Assembly: GCA_000681355.2 (NCBI GenBank)
Contig: JJNX02000001.1
Coordinates: 1 to 64,000, forward strand
Direction: 5' to 3'
DNA length: 64,000 bases
Source of the DNA: Peptococcaceae bacterium SCADC1_2_3
Lineage (GTDB): Bacteria; Bacillota; Desulfotomaculia; Desulfotomaculales; Nap2-2B
This document shows positions 8,731-18,956 of this stretch, piece by piece; within the stretch, counting starts at the first letter, position 1, and the number at the start of each line of letters is the position of its first letter. The notes below the pieces were generated by a model. The model saw only the letters and a program-made list of their open reading frames with translations, was not told the origin of the DNA and searched no databases. The translations under genes and the position numbers were made by a program.

Positions 8731-9177
8731 TTGACAATTTATACTATCGGTTTCTCTAAAAAAAATTTAAGAGAATTTATTGCCAAATTACAAAACGCAG
8801 GGGTTAAAAAAGTAATAGATGTGCGTCTTAATAATACTTCGCAACTAGCAGGATATGCCAAGAAGGAAGACCTGGAATACATTCTTGATTTGGTGGGTAT
8901 TGGCTACGAACATCACCCAGAACTAGCACCAACAGAAGAATTGTTGAAAGGTTATAAACAGAAAAAGATTCCATGGGATCAATATGAGAGCGAATTCAAC
9001 AAAATATTGCCAAAAAGGCAACCCCTCAAGAGTATTGATTTTGAAAATCAAAATGGCTCTATTTGTTTACTTTGTTCTGAAGATAAACCTGACCGGTGTC
9101 ACAGAAGACTTTTAGCAGAGTATTATAGCAGAAATTTACCAGGGGCAGGAGCAAGGGTAGAAATTAAACATTTGTAA
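8731..9177 (+). CDS. DUF488-family protein, paralogue 2
   Basis: IYTIGFSKKNLREFIAKLQNAGVKKVIDVRLN...CLLCSEDKPDRCHRRLLAEYY; TTG start with AAAGGAGG RBS. Confidence 0.88.
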   Translation: MTIYTIGFSKKNLREFIAKLQNAGVKKVIDVRLNNTSQLAGYAKKEDLEYILDLVGIGYEHHPELAPTEELLKGYKQKKIPWDQYESEFNKILPKRQPLKSIDFENQNGSICLLCSEDKPDRCHRRLLAEYYSRNLPGAGARVEIKHL

Positions 9178-9184
9178 AAAGAGA

Positions 9185-9898
9185 ATGGCGGATAAAACAG
9201 ATACTTATTGTTTAATGGATCAATTTCTTTGGGGAGAGGAAGTTAATTTGGAAACAATTAGAATAGTTTGCCTGGCTAATTCGAGGAAATTGGGGGAGCG
9301 TTGTATAGCAGGAGTCGATTTGGAGACAGGAAAGTGGGTGAGACCAGTCAATGAAGGTGGAGCCGAATTGTCCTTAAAAGACATAAATTACGAGGATGGG
9401 TCAACGCCGCAGGTACTAGACATAATAAATATGCCGGTTATAAAACGACAACCGCTTTATTATCAGCCAGAAAATTGGGTTATAAATAGAAAAAATTTTT
9501 GGTCAAAGGTTGGAAGGCTTCCGGTAAGTAAGTTGCAACAATATTGTGAGAATTTACCCTTTATTTTTTATAACTCTAGTGATCGTTTGCCTCAAGATTT
9601 TATTTTGTCAAAAGGAATCGAACAATCTTTAATTTTGGTGGAAGTCGAAGGAATATGTATCGAAAAAAAATTACCCCCATGGAGAGCCAACTCTCAGGTG
9701 CGGGCAAAGTTCAAATATAATGGTATTTTCTACGACTTGGCAGTAACCGATATACAGTGGGAACAGAAATTTTCGGGCCAACAAATAGAGATTGGGGAGT
9801 ATCCTTGTAAAGGACGATTCTTGTTGACTATTGGCCTCGGAAAAGAGTTTAAAGGGGAACATTATAAACTGATAGTTAGTATTATAAAACTTGATTAG
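9185..9898 (+). CDS. predicted beta-rich, possibly dual OB-fold (DuOB-like) protein
   Basis: IRIVCLANSRKLGERCIAGVDLETGKWVRPVNEGG...; 7 nt after DUF488 gene. Confidence 0.55.
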   Translation: MADKTDTYCLMDQFLWGEEVNLETIRIVCLANSRKLGERCIAGVDLETGKWVRPVNEGGAELSLKDINYEDGSTPQVLDIINMPVIKRQPLYYQPENWVINRKNFWSKVGRLPVSKLQQYCENLPFIFYNSSDRLPQDFILSKGIEQSLILVEVEGICIEKKLPPWRANSQVRAKFKYNGIFYDLAVTDIQWEQKFSGQQIEIGEYPCKGRFLLTIGLGKEFKGEHYKLIVSIIKLD

Positions 9899-10068
9899 AG
9901 TAGACTAAAATGTTGGGTCAATGATAAATAAAAAAGGTGTTTTTGACCCAACTATGGAAATACGCTAATATAGAAAAAGTTATAAAATTACCTAAGTTAG
10001 AGATGGTTTTACGATGGAAAAAGCAATTAATCCTATGAATTAGCAAAGTTAAAGGAGATGTTAACTTC

Positions 10069-10374
10069 ATGGCACGTAAAAAGAAAAGTGCAATTAACCA
10101 AACCAGAGGTATCCTGTACGGACTGGGTAAATTTTTAGGCGATGTTTTATCAGTACAAAAGGGTACGGTAGGCAAGCGTGTAGCCAGAAGAGCAGCAGGT
10201 AAGGTGTCAGGCAGGTTATTGGGGAAGTTGTTTAAGTTAAGGATAGAAAAAATGTCAGAGCGATTTAAACCAACTGCACACTCCATTTTTACTTTCCATA
10301 AAATTACCCCCCTGCATCTGCATTTTCCCATCTTAGGTGGGCGAGGCAGGTGTTTAACTTTCTTCTTTCTTTAA
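10069..10374 (+). CDS. small, strongly basic hypothetical protein; C-terminus probably non-native
   Basis: AAAGGAGATG RBS; MARKKKSAINQTRGILYGLGKFLGDVLSVQKGTVGKRVARRAAGKVSGRLLGKLFK. Confidence 0.6.
   Translation: MARKKKSAINQTRGILYGLGKFLGDVLSVQKGTVGKRVARRAAGKVSGRLLGKLFKLRIEKMSERFKPTAHSIFTFHKITPLHLHFPILGGRGRCLTFFFL
10311..10337. repeat. right copy of 27-nt direct repeat
   Basis: CCTGCATCTGCATTTTCCCATCTTAGG. Confidence 0.9.
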
Positions 10375-11925
10375 TAATCCGTATGCAATGCTGTCTACCA
10401 GGGCTTGCCAACTAGCTTCAATAATGTTAGGCGAAACTCCCACTGTTCCCCAGGAACGTTGACCGTCGCCGGTTTCAATAAGCACCCTTACCATCGCGCC
10501 GGTTCCGTCTTTTTCATCCAGCACCCGTACTTTGTAATCAGTAAGGTGCATTTTTTTAATTTCCGGGTAAGCTTCTTCTATAGCTTTACGCAGGGCATTA
10601 TCTAAAGCGTTTACCGGCCCGTTTCCTTCGGCCGCGGTGTGAACGGTGTGGTTATTAATAGTAATTTTAATGGTAGCCTCAGAATAAACGGTCCCATTTT
10701 CTCTTTTTTCAATTATGACGCGTAAATTTTCTAACTTAAACCGTTCCTTATGGCCCTGGTAAATTTTGCGTAAACGTAATTCCAGGGAGCCTTCTGCTCC
10801 TTCAAACTGGTAACCCTGGTGCTCTAATTCTTTAATCTCTTTTAAAATTGTGCGGTTTTCTTCTCCTGTTACGGGAGGAATAAAATTAAATTCTTTATAT
10901 TTATATAAAAGATTTGAAGTTCCGCTAAGTTCTGAAACCAAAATCCGCCGCTGGTTGCCTACTATTGCCGGGTCAATATGTTCGTAAGTACTTGCCTCTT
11001 TTAAGATGGCGCTGGCGTGAACACCTCCTTTGTGGGCAAAGGCGCTTGACCCCACGTAAGGCTGGGAGGACAGCGGATGCATGTTGGCCAGTTCACTAAC
11101 GTAACGGGCCAGTTCGGTCAGCCGGACCAGGTTGTTAAAAGGAATGGTAATAACCTTGCATTTTAAAGTTAAATTAGGAATAACAGAACAAAGGTTGGTA
11201 TTGCCGCAGCGTTCCCCGTAGCCATTAATTGTGCCCTGAACCTGACTTGCGCCGGCCTGGACAGCGGCTACGGTATTGGCTACCGCTAATTCCCCGTCGT
11301 TATGGCAGTGAATACCCAGAGGAAGGTTTATCTCTTTCTTCACCTGGTCAATTATAGGCCCCATTTCATGAGGCAAACTCCCGCCGTTAGTATCACATAG
11401 CACAATCACTTTTGCGCCTCCCTCCCGGGCTGCTTTTAAAGTAGCCAGGGCGTATTCGGGATTTGCTTTAAAGCCATCAAAGAAATGCTCGGCGTCGTAA
11501 AAAACAGCTAACCCATTTTGACTTAAATAAGCAACAGATTGCTTAACCATGTTTAAATTTTCGGACAAAGAGGTAGCCAGGGCCCGGGTAACGTGAAAAT
11601 CCCACGATTTTCCCACTATGGCAGCGGTAGACACTTTTGCCTCCAGAATACTCCGGATGTTTTTGTCTTCCGCGGCCTCCATACCAGGTTTTCGGGTACG
11701 CCCAAAAGCTACAATTTTTGTATTTACCAGGCGGTGCTCCTGTATGCGCTTAAAGTAAGTAATGTCTTTGGGATTAGAGCCTGGCCAGCCGCCCTCGACA
11801 TAATGAAAACCTAATTTATCCAGTTTTAAAGTTATTTTTATTTTATCTTCAACCGAGAAGGAGATGCCTTCTCCTTGCGTCCCATCGCGTAACGTGGTGT
11901 CGTAAATTTCTACCGTAGTCAACAT
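10354..11925 (-). CDS. cimA: citramalate synthase
   Basis: YDTTLRDGTQGEGISFSVEDKI...HCHNDGELAVANTVAAVQAGASQVQGTINGYGERCGNTNL. Confidence 0.93.
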   Translation of the reverse strand: MLTTVEIYDTTLRDGTQGEGISFSVEDKIKITLKLDKLGFHYVEGGWPGSNPKDITYFKRIQEHRLVNTKIVAFGRTRKPGMEAAEDKNIRSILEAKVSTAAIVGKSWDFHVTRALATSLSENLNMVKQSVAYLSQNGLAVFYDAEHFFDGFKANPEYALATLKAAREGGAKVIVLCDTNGGSLPHEMGPIIDQVKKEINLPLGIHCHNDGELAVANTVAAVQAGASQVQGTINGYGERCGNTNLCSVIPNLTLKCKVITIPFNNLVRLTELARYVSELANMHPLSSQPYVGSSAFAHKGGVHASAILKEASTYEHIDPAIVGNQRRILVSELSGTSNLLYKYKEFNFIPPVTGEENRTILKEIKELEHQGYQFEGAEGSLELRLRKIYQGHKERFKLENLRVIIEKRENGTVYSEATIKITINNHTVHTAAEGNGPVNALDNALRKAIEEAYPEIKKMHLTDYKVRVLDEKDGTGAMVRVLIETGDGQRSWGTVGVSPNIIEASWQALVDSIAYGLLKKEES

Positions 11926-12005
11926 TTTCGCTCCCTCAAATGCTTCATAAAGTCTAATTTAATCTAAGATAGTTTAACTTCTTAATCCTCTTACTACGTT
12001 ATTTT

Positions 12006-12575
12006 TTATTCTTTTGATATTTGAACTTCTAACTCATGTTTTAAAGGATTTAATTTTTCCTCGTACGACTGCTTTAAAAAAGCCAGGTCTTGTTGCCATT
12101 CATCTTTTGCCGCGGGATTAATTTCTATAATTGCCTCTCCGGAAATTTTAAGGGCTGTTAACCTTTTTCTTCCTTCTATTGCTAACTCCTCTTTTTTCTT
12201 TTGGTTTATTTGGTCGTACTGTTCAAAAAGGGCCTTTATTTTTTCAATTATTTCTTTAAAGGCTGTCTGTTCCTCAAAGATTACGGAAAGGGCTTGCTTG
12301 ACAGCCGTTAATCTTTTTTGGTTACCTGTTTCAATGGCCTGGATAAGTTTTATGGCCATGGCCTGTTTAACTACTTCTTTTTCCTTACCAAAGTATCTTT
12401 TTAGTTCATGTTCTAATTGACGCGGGTCAGCTTGCTCTAAATATCTAACCGCTAAATTACTTCCAATCATTGAGCATTTTTCAACGTTATATTTGTCTAT
12501 CTGGTCTTTAGGTAATTCCTTAATATTTTGGGCTTTTTCCATGGCTATTTCCCAGGCTTTTTTTATTTCGTCCAT
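12006..12575 (-). CDS. hypothetical helical protein
   Basis: Long ORF, GGAG-type RBS upstream; no recognised family. Confidence 0.55.
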   Translation of the reverse strand: MDEIKKAWEIAMEKAQNIKELPKDQIDKYNVEKCSMIGSNLAVRYLEQADPRQLEHELKRYFGKEKEVVKQAMAIKLIQAIETGNQKRLTAVKQALSVIFEEQTAFKEIIEKIKALFEQYDQINQKKKEELAIEGRKRLTALKISGEAIIEINPAAKDEWQQDLAFLKQSYEEKLNPLKHELEVQISKE

Positions 12576-12683
12576 ATTTTTTCTCCTTAACGCTATACTT
12601 TTTGTTTACTTCCTTATATAATAACTTATAATTTTTCTAAAAAAAATGTTTTTTAAAGAAATTTTTTAAGAGGAGGACTTATT

Positions 12684-13415
12684 ATGTTTCATGAAAATGC
12701 TGATTACCAATCGGTAAAAGTACTTGAAAATCTATACGGCTACCTTTGGCAAGGTATAGGCAATAACTGCAATACTTATCTTTTTGCCCATCTTCTTGAA
12801 GGAAAATGTCCCCACGTGCTCATTGATCCAGGACATATTTCCAATGAATTTGGTAGTCCGTGTTTTGACCAGCTTTTGGTCGCCTTGCAAAAAGACGGGT
12901 TTGATGCTGCCTCCATTGGTTTAATTATAAACACCCATGCTCACCCGGATCACTGTGAAGCAAACCAGGCCTTAAAACAAAAAAATGGGGAAGTGCTTAT
13001 CGCCCTTTCCCAAATAGAAGATGAGTTTCGTAAAACAGTGGGTGAAAAATTATATGCTCTGCTAGGAATGACCGCTCCAGTCTTTGAGCCACTTTTGCTT
13101 TTAAGGGAAGGCCAGTTAAATTTGGGCGAAATTTCTTTACGTTTAATTCACACCCCCGGCCACTCACCAGGTTCTATATCTATGTATTGGGAGGAGAAGA
13201 AAGTCCTGATTACCGGCGATGTTCTATTTGTAGGCAGTATTGGCCGTACAGACTTTCCCAGCGGGGACATATCTCTTTTAGAGCAAAGCATCAACAAACT
13301 GGCCTCCTTAGAAATTGATTACTTGCTTACCGGCCACGCCACAGAATACGGGAGCATTTTAACTGATCAGGATAAAATTAAACGTAATTTTCAAATGGTC
13401 CGGTTATTTTTTTAA
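12684..13415 (+). CDS. metallo-beta-lactamase-fold hydrolase
   Basis: INTHAHPDHCEAN, HTPGHSPGSI, TGDVLF. Confidence 0.92.
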   Translation: MFHENADYQSVKVLENLYGYLWQGIGNNCNTYLFAHLLEGKCPHVLIDPGHISNEFGSPCFDQLLVALQKDGFDAASIGLIINTHAHPDHCEANQALKQKNGEVLIALSQIEDEFRKTVGEKLYALLGMTAPVFEPLLLLREGQLNLGEISLRLIHTPGHSPGSISMYWEEKKVLITGDVLFVGSIGRTDFPSGDISLLEQSINKLASLEIDYLLTGHATEYGSILTDQDKIKRNFQMVRLFF

Positions 13416-13423
13416 AGTTATTT

Positions 13424-14059
13424 TCATTTTGGCGCGGTTTCCTTGGCCATTCTTTCCTGCAATTTTTCTCTTTGCCAGCGGTGAATATCGTCTAAAGCAG
13501 GTGGGGCAACGTAAAATACCTGAATTGAAGCAGGAAATTGCACGGCGTGTTCTTCACGGATAAACAAAGCCCCTACCTCGCTTTCTTTTAAAGTTGCGTC
13601 AATTTGTTGGGCCATAAAGTTATATCTTTTTTGACCGGCCTCCTGATAAAATTCGGTAACTTTTTGAAACACTTTTTCCGTCATAATTACCTGCAAACAA
13701 TTGCCCCAATCAACAAATTCATAAAATAAATTAACATCCTCGGTGGTCTGGATTTCTGCCCCCTTATCATACTTGCTTTTGATAAGCTGGTAGCCTTTTT
13801 CATTTAACTCTTTGATTATATTTAAGCCTTCTTCGCCATTATGTAAATTGGTTTCACAATAAATCTTATTTATTATCCCAATTTTTAGCTCTAGTTTATT
13901 TATCTGTTCTGCTACTTGTTGCCAGTAATGCTCAATTAATTTTAAATAATCCTGGGGGAAATTATCCCTGGCGTAAAATAAAGGCACCAAAAATAATTTC
14001 CTCCCTTTTTTAAATTCTTCTACGTTGGGTTTTTCAATTTTGCCCAGTATTTCCGACAT
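13424..14059 (-). CDS. hypothetical protein
   Basis: ORF, no overlap with other genes; 3 bp from cupin gene in same orientation. Confidence 0.6.
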   Translation of the reverse strand: MSEILGKIEKPNVEEFKKGRKLFLVPLFYARDNFPQDYLKLIEHYWQQVAEQINKLELKIGIINKIYCETNLHNGEEGLNIIKELNEKGYQLIKSKYDKGAEIQTTEDVNLFYEFVDWGNCLQVIMTEKVFQKVTEFYQEAGQKRYNFMAQQIDATLKESEVGALFIREEHAVQFPASIQVFYVAPPALDDIHRWQREKLQERMAKETAPK

Positions 14060-14062
14060 ATT

Positions 14063-14452
14063 TTATTCCTCACTAATCCCTTCGTAAAAACCAATAAGCT
14101 TTCCTTCTTCAGTGTAAGGAGTCATTGTTGTCGGTGGTGTATTAACGGTAAGGTAAACGGCATTTCCCTCTCCAATATTTTCTATGGCGTGAGGGGTGGT
14201 GGATTTATGCCACAGAATATCCCCTTCTTCTAGTTCATATTCTTTATCACCAACGCTGCATTTAACTTTGCCTTTTAACATAATACGCAATTCTTCCCCT
14301 TCATGAGCGTAAAATCCCGTCCCATTTCCAGGTTCAAATTCTACTTCTACTCCAATTAATTTATTAGACCTTGCCACCACCCGATATGTTTTACCTTCAA
14401 TCTTTCTTTCTTCCTGGTACTTGCCTTTTTTTCTTAAAATTGCCTCCTCCAT
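14063..14452 (-). CDS. cupin-domain protein
   Basis: FYAHEGEELRIMLKGKVKCSVGDKEYELEEGDILWHKSTTPHAIENIG. Confidence 0.88.
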   Translation of the reverse strand: MEEAILRKKGKYQEERKIEGKTYRVVARSNKLIGVEVEFEPGNGTGFYAHEGEELRIMLKGKVKCSVGDKEYELEEGDILWHKSTTPHAIENIGEGNAVYLTVNTPPTTMTPYTEEGKLIGFYEGISEE

Positions 14453-14553
14453 TATTGTTATCTCCCTTTCTTATTTTTTACTGCAATATTAATTTAGTTT
14501 ACTTTACCATAAAAGTCAATCATAAATCAGGATATATTTAATATGGAGGTTTC

Positions 14554-15603
<1,050 letters not shown>

Positions 15604-15731
15604 TCACTCTCCTTTAAGTAAAATTAAATAAAATCTTTATAAACAGTATATTTGGCCTATGAAATAATGTTATAATTAAGGTATCCATTTTTTTATTGAA
15701 TATTAGTTATAGAAAAGAGGAACGCAGGGCT

Positions 15732-16259
15732 ATGAATGCTTTAATGGTTATTGACCTGCTTAAAGATTTTCTTGAACCCCAAGGTGCCTTATACTGCGGG
15801 GAGGCAGCCCGTCAAATTATTCCTTTTGTCACCGCAAAAGTAACGGAATTCAGACAAAAGGAGCAGCCCGTTATTTTTATTATGGACGCGCACCAGAAGG
15901 ATGACCTGGAATTTAACCGTTTTCCGGTCCACTGTCTTGCGGGTAGTTGGGGGGCGGAGCTAATTGATGATCTGGCTGACCAGGCCGAAGAATACGCCCT
16001 GGCTAAAAAAATTTTTAAGCAACGCTACAGTGGTTTTTACGGCACTCCCCTGGCGGAAAATTTAAGAGAACTTGCTCCTGAAGAAGTGCAGGTGGTGGGT
16101 GTTTGCACAAATATTTGTGTTCTTTATACCGTAGAAGAATTGTGCAACCGTGATTATAAAGTTGTCGTTTACCGGCAGGGGGTGGCCAGTTTTGACCTCC
16201 AAGCGCATAATTGGGCTCTGGCCCAAATGGAATCTGTTTTAGGAACAAATGTCTTGTAA
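15732..16259 (+). CDS. isochorismatase-family cysteine hydrolase
   Basis: ALMVIDLLKDF, VVGVCTNICVLYTVEELCNR. Confidence 0.88.
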   Translation: MNALMVIDLLKDFLEPQGALYCGEAARQIIPFVTAKVTEFRQKEQPVIFIMDAHQKDDLEFNRFPVHCLAGSWGAELIDDLADQAEEYALAKKIFKQRYSGFYGTPLAENLRELAPEEVQVVGVCTNICVLYTVEELCNRDYKVVVYRQGVASFDLQAHNWALAQMESVLGTNVL

Positions 16260-17109
16260 CATGTACTATGTAGACTATCATATTCACCCGGGTTATTCGG
16301 TGGACGCGGAAGACGTTAGTCTTTTTGCTTACTGTCACCGGGCGCTGCAACTAGGTTTAAAAGAAATTTGCTTTACCCCCCATCTTGAAGTAGATCCCGC
16401 AAGGCGGCATCTGGATTGGTTTGTAAGGGTTGATGGCTGTCGTTATCCTATGGAGCATAGTTACTGGTTAGATAAATATTTTCTTGAACTGGATCAGGTT
16501 AAGCAACAGTTTAAAACCGCCCAATTAAAGATTAAAGCAGGTATAGAAGTTGGCTTTGAAAAAGGATACGAAAAGGAAATTGAAAAAAAACTGGTTAATT
16601 ATCCCTTTGATTTTGTTTTGGGGGCGGTTCACTGTCTGGAACACAAAGCCATATCTTCAGCGAGTGAATGTGAGGAATATTTTGCTTCGCGTAGCTTAAC
16701 CCACGTGATTAAAGAGTATTTTACCACACTTGAATTAGCTGTCAAGACCGGCCTTTTTGATTGTATGGCCCATTTTGACCTTTACCGGCGTTTCGGCGAA
16801 AAATATTTTGGCCCCCAAATTTTAGAGGCCCACCATGGCTTAATAGAGTCTGTCCTGACTGAAATGGCAAAAAAACGAATAGGATTGGAACTTAACACCT
16901 CCGGTATTCGCCGGGGTCTGACGGAATTTCACCCTGGCGGGGATATCCTTTTATTAGCCAGGGAAAACGGAATAAATATTTTTACCATTGGTTCTGACGC
17001 TCACCAGTTAAAAGATTTAGGAGACCACGTGCCCCGGGCAGTAGCTCTTTTATATAAATTAAAACTGCCGGTGCATATTTTTACCGCACGCCATCCGTTT
17101 GAGATTTAA
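16249..17109 (+). CDS. PHP-domain histidinol-phosphatase-like hydrolase
   Basis: YVDYHIHPGYSVDAED...ICFTPHLEV...GSDAHQLKDLG. Confidence 0.85.
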   Translation: MSCNMYYVDYHIHPGYSVDAEDVSLFAYCHRALQLGLKEICFTPHLEVDPARRHLDWFVRVDGCRYPMEHSYWLDKYFLELDQVKQQFKTAQLKIKAGIEVGFEKGYEKEIEKKLVNYPFDFVLGAVHCLEHKAISSASECEEYFASRSLTHVIKEYFTTLELAVKTGLFDCMAHFDLYRRFGEKYFGPQILEAHHGLIESVLTEMAKKRIGLELNTSGIRRGLTEFHPGGDILLLARENGINIFTIGSDAHQLKDLGDHVPRAVALLYKLKLPVHIFTARHPFEI

Positions 17110-17190
17110 GAAGAAATTTGTTTCTGATTACTTAAAAATTTACCCTAAACAGTTTTTTCGCGCCTGGACAAACCTCCCCGGGTTACATTA

Positions 17191-17252
17191 CAGTAGGGGC
17201 TAGGATGTAGGGGAAACGAAAACGTAGGGGCTAGCTAAATCCTAAATCCTAA
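17191..17252 (+). repeat. 62-nt inverted repeat, left arm
   Basis: CAGTAGGGGCTAGGATGTAGGGGAAACGAAAACGTAGGGGCTAGCTAAATCC...; 60/62 to reverse complement of 23151-23212. Confidence 0.9.
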
Positions 17253-17280
17253 ATCCTAAATCCTAAATCCTAAATCCTAA
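17235..17280 (+). repeat. tandem 7-mer (CTAAATC), about 6.6 units
   Basis: Direct reading of sequence. Confidence 0.95.
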
Positions 17281-17294
17281 GTGGAGGGCAGCAC

Positions 17295-18095
17295 ATGACC
17301 TTAAAGGTTGGAAAAACGGTTAAAAGATACGATAAAGGTAACATTACGGCTGCTTTTGGCGCTGACTTATTTATCCGGGGAGTTACCAGCATCCCAAATT
17401 TACTGCTACGTTATTACCCCATCATTGGTCTTAGTGATGCAGAAATGATGCTTTTAATTCAATTACTTCGTTTACGAACCGAAGAAAAAGAATATTATCC
17501 TTCTCCAGAGGTATTAGCCGAATGCCTAACCCGGGATTACCGTCAAATAGAACATGATTTAGCCAGCCTTTTAGAAAAAGAAATGCTTTCTACCACCCAA
17601 TATTATAATGAAGAACGAAAGGAAGTTTTTCTCGGGTATGATTTTGAACCTTTATATGAAAAAATATCAGAAATATGGGCCTGTACTAAAGTAAAAGAAA
17701 TTGAAAAAATTCGTCAAGTCTCGGATGGTCCTAGCTTGACAGACGAAAGTAAGTTAGTCGTTTTGGTTAAAACCTTTGAAAATGAATTTGGCCGCCCTTT
17801 ATCGCCTATTGAAATAGAACAAATTGAAAAATGGGCCTTGGAAGCAGACCAGGGAATAATTTTAGAGGCTTTGCGACGGGCCGTCTTAATGGGAAAGCAT
17901 AACTTTAAATATATTGACCGCATTCTTTTGCGCTGGCAAAAAAATAATTTACGGAACCTAGAGGCTATTACGGCGTACGACCAGCAATTTTTAACCCAAA
18001 AGGACAAAAAAAACACAACCCCTCCCCGCAATGAGGGTAAAAAGAACACAAACACCAAGAAAAAGGAGTTAATCAAGAATCTTTATTTGAGCTAA
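17295..18095 (+). CDS. DnaD-domain replication initiation protein
   Basis: FENEFGRPLSPIEIEQIEKWALEADQGIILEALRRAVLMGKHNFKYIDRILLRW DnaD pattern. Confidence 0.85.
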   Translation: MTLKVGKTVKRYDKGNITAAFGADLFIRGVTSIPNLLLRYYPIIGLSDAEMMLLIQLLRLRTEEKEYYPSPEVLAECLTRDYRQIEHDLASLLEKEMLSTTQYYNEERKEVFLGYDFEPLYEKISEIWACTKVKEIEKIRQVSDGPSLTDESKLVVLVKTFENEFGRPLSPIEIEQIEKWALEADQGIILEALRRAVLMGKHNFKYIDRILLRWQKNNLRNLEAITAYDQQFLTQKDKKNTTPPRNEGKKNTNTKKKELIKNLYLS

Positions 18096-18127
18096 ATAAA
18101 AAAAGTAAAAAACTTAACCATCAGTAG

Positions 18128-18153
18128 TAGGGGCGTTAAATTTAACGCCCCTA
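18128..18153. repeat. dispersed palindrome, copy 1 (perfect 26 bp)
   Basis: TAGGGGCGTTAAATTTAACGCCCCTA. Confidence 0.95.
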
Positions 18154-18187
18154 GCTGAAAAATATTTTCTTAAAAAGGAGTAATTAA

Positions 18188-18919
18188 ATGGCTTTCTGCA
18201 GTAAATGCAACGACCGGGGGGTAATTGTCCAAAATGAGCTGGCGGTAATATGCAGTTGCCGGCAGCAAAGAACATTAGTTAACCGGCTTAAAGAATCGGG
18301 ATTGCCCTTACGAATGCAAGCCTATACTTTTGCTGATTTTAATTTTAAGTATTACTCTCGTAAAAATATTGACCCGGCAAAAGGAACAACCTTTTACGAA
18401 CTGGCTAAAATTACTTTTAAGGCGGCAAAAGATTTTGTGGCCCATTTTAAACAAAACAACTACCTTGACGGATTATTTCTTACCGGTCCGGTAGGGAGCG
18501 GAAAAACTTTTTTAGCCTGTAGTATAGCCAATGCCCTCATAAAAGAAGGATACCAGGTTTTATTTATTGTGGTCCCTGATTTATTGGACCAACTGCGCGC
18601 CACTTACGAACCAGGACGTTTACCCGGTGAGGATACGGAAGCCGACATTTTAGCCAAAGCCCAGAAAACCCCGTTATTAATTTTAGATGACCTCGGCGCC
18701 CACAATTACACCGAATGGACGCGCAATAAGCTTTATTCTATTTTTAACTACCGGCTTAATCACTGTTTACCATTAGTTATCACCAGCAATATAAAATTAG
18801 AAGATTTAGAGGATTATTTAGGTGAACGTACCACCTCACGACTCTATCAAATGTGCCGGCCATACAGGTTACTGATCGAGGTAGATATTAGAATGGTTCA
18901 GCGGGGAGAAAAAATTTAA
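18188..18919 (+). CDS. DnaC/DnaI-like helicase-loader ATPase
   Basis: Zinc-cysteine N-terminus, TGPVGSGKTFLACSIANALI, LLILDDLGA. Confidence 0.9.
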   Translation: MAFCSKCNDRGVIVQNELAVICSCRQQRTLVNRLKESGLPLRMQAYTFADFNFKYYSRKNIDPAKGTTFYELAKITFKAAKDFVAHFKQNNYLDGLFLTGPVGSGKTFLACSIANALIKEGYQVLFIVVPDLLDQLRATYEPGRLPGEDTEADILAKAQKTPLLILDDLGAHNYTEWTRNKLYSIFNYRLNHCLPLVITSNIKLEDLEDYLGERTTSRLYQMCRPYRLLIEVDIRMVQRGEKI

Positions 18920-18956
18920 GTGGACCGTTAATGGCTGACAACTGTCCGCCAAATAG

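Noticed and set aside
17235-17280. Telomere-like repeat (TTTAGGA on the minus strand)
   Set aside because: Internal to a bacterial chromosome segment, short, and part of a dispersed 62-nt element; no reason to infer a linear end.
18128-18153. Perfect palindrome as a rho-independent terminator
   Set aside because: No T tract, nearly no loop, and the same element recurs at other loci; better described as a dispersed repeat.
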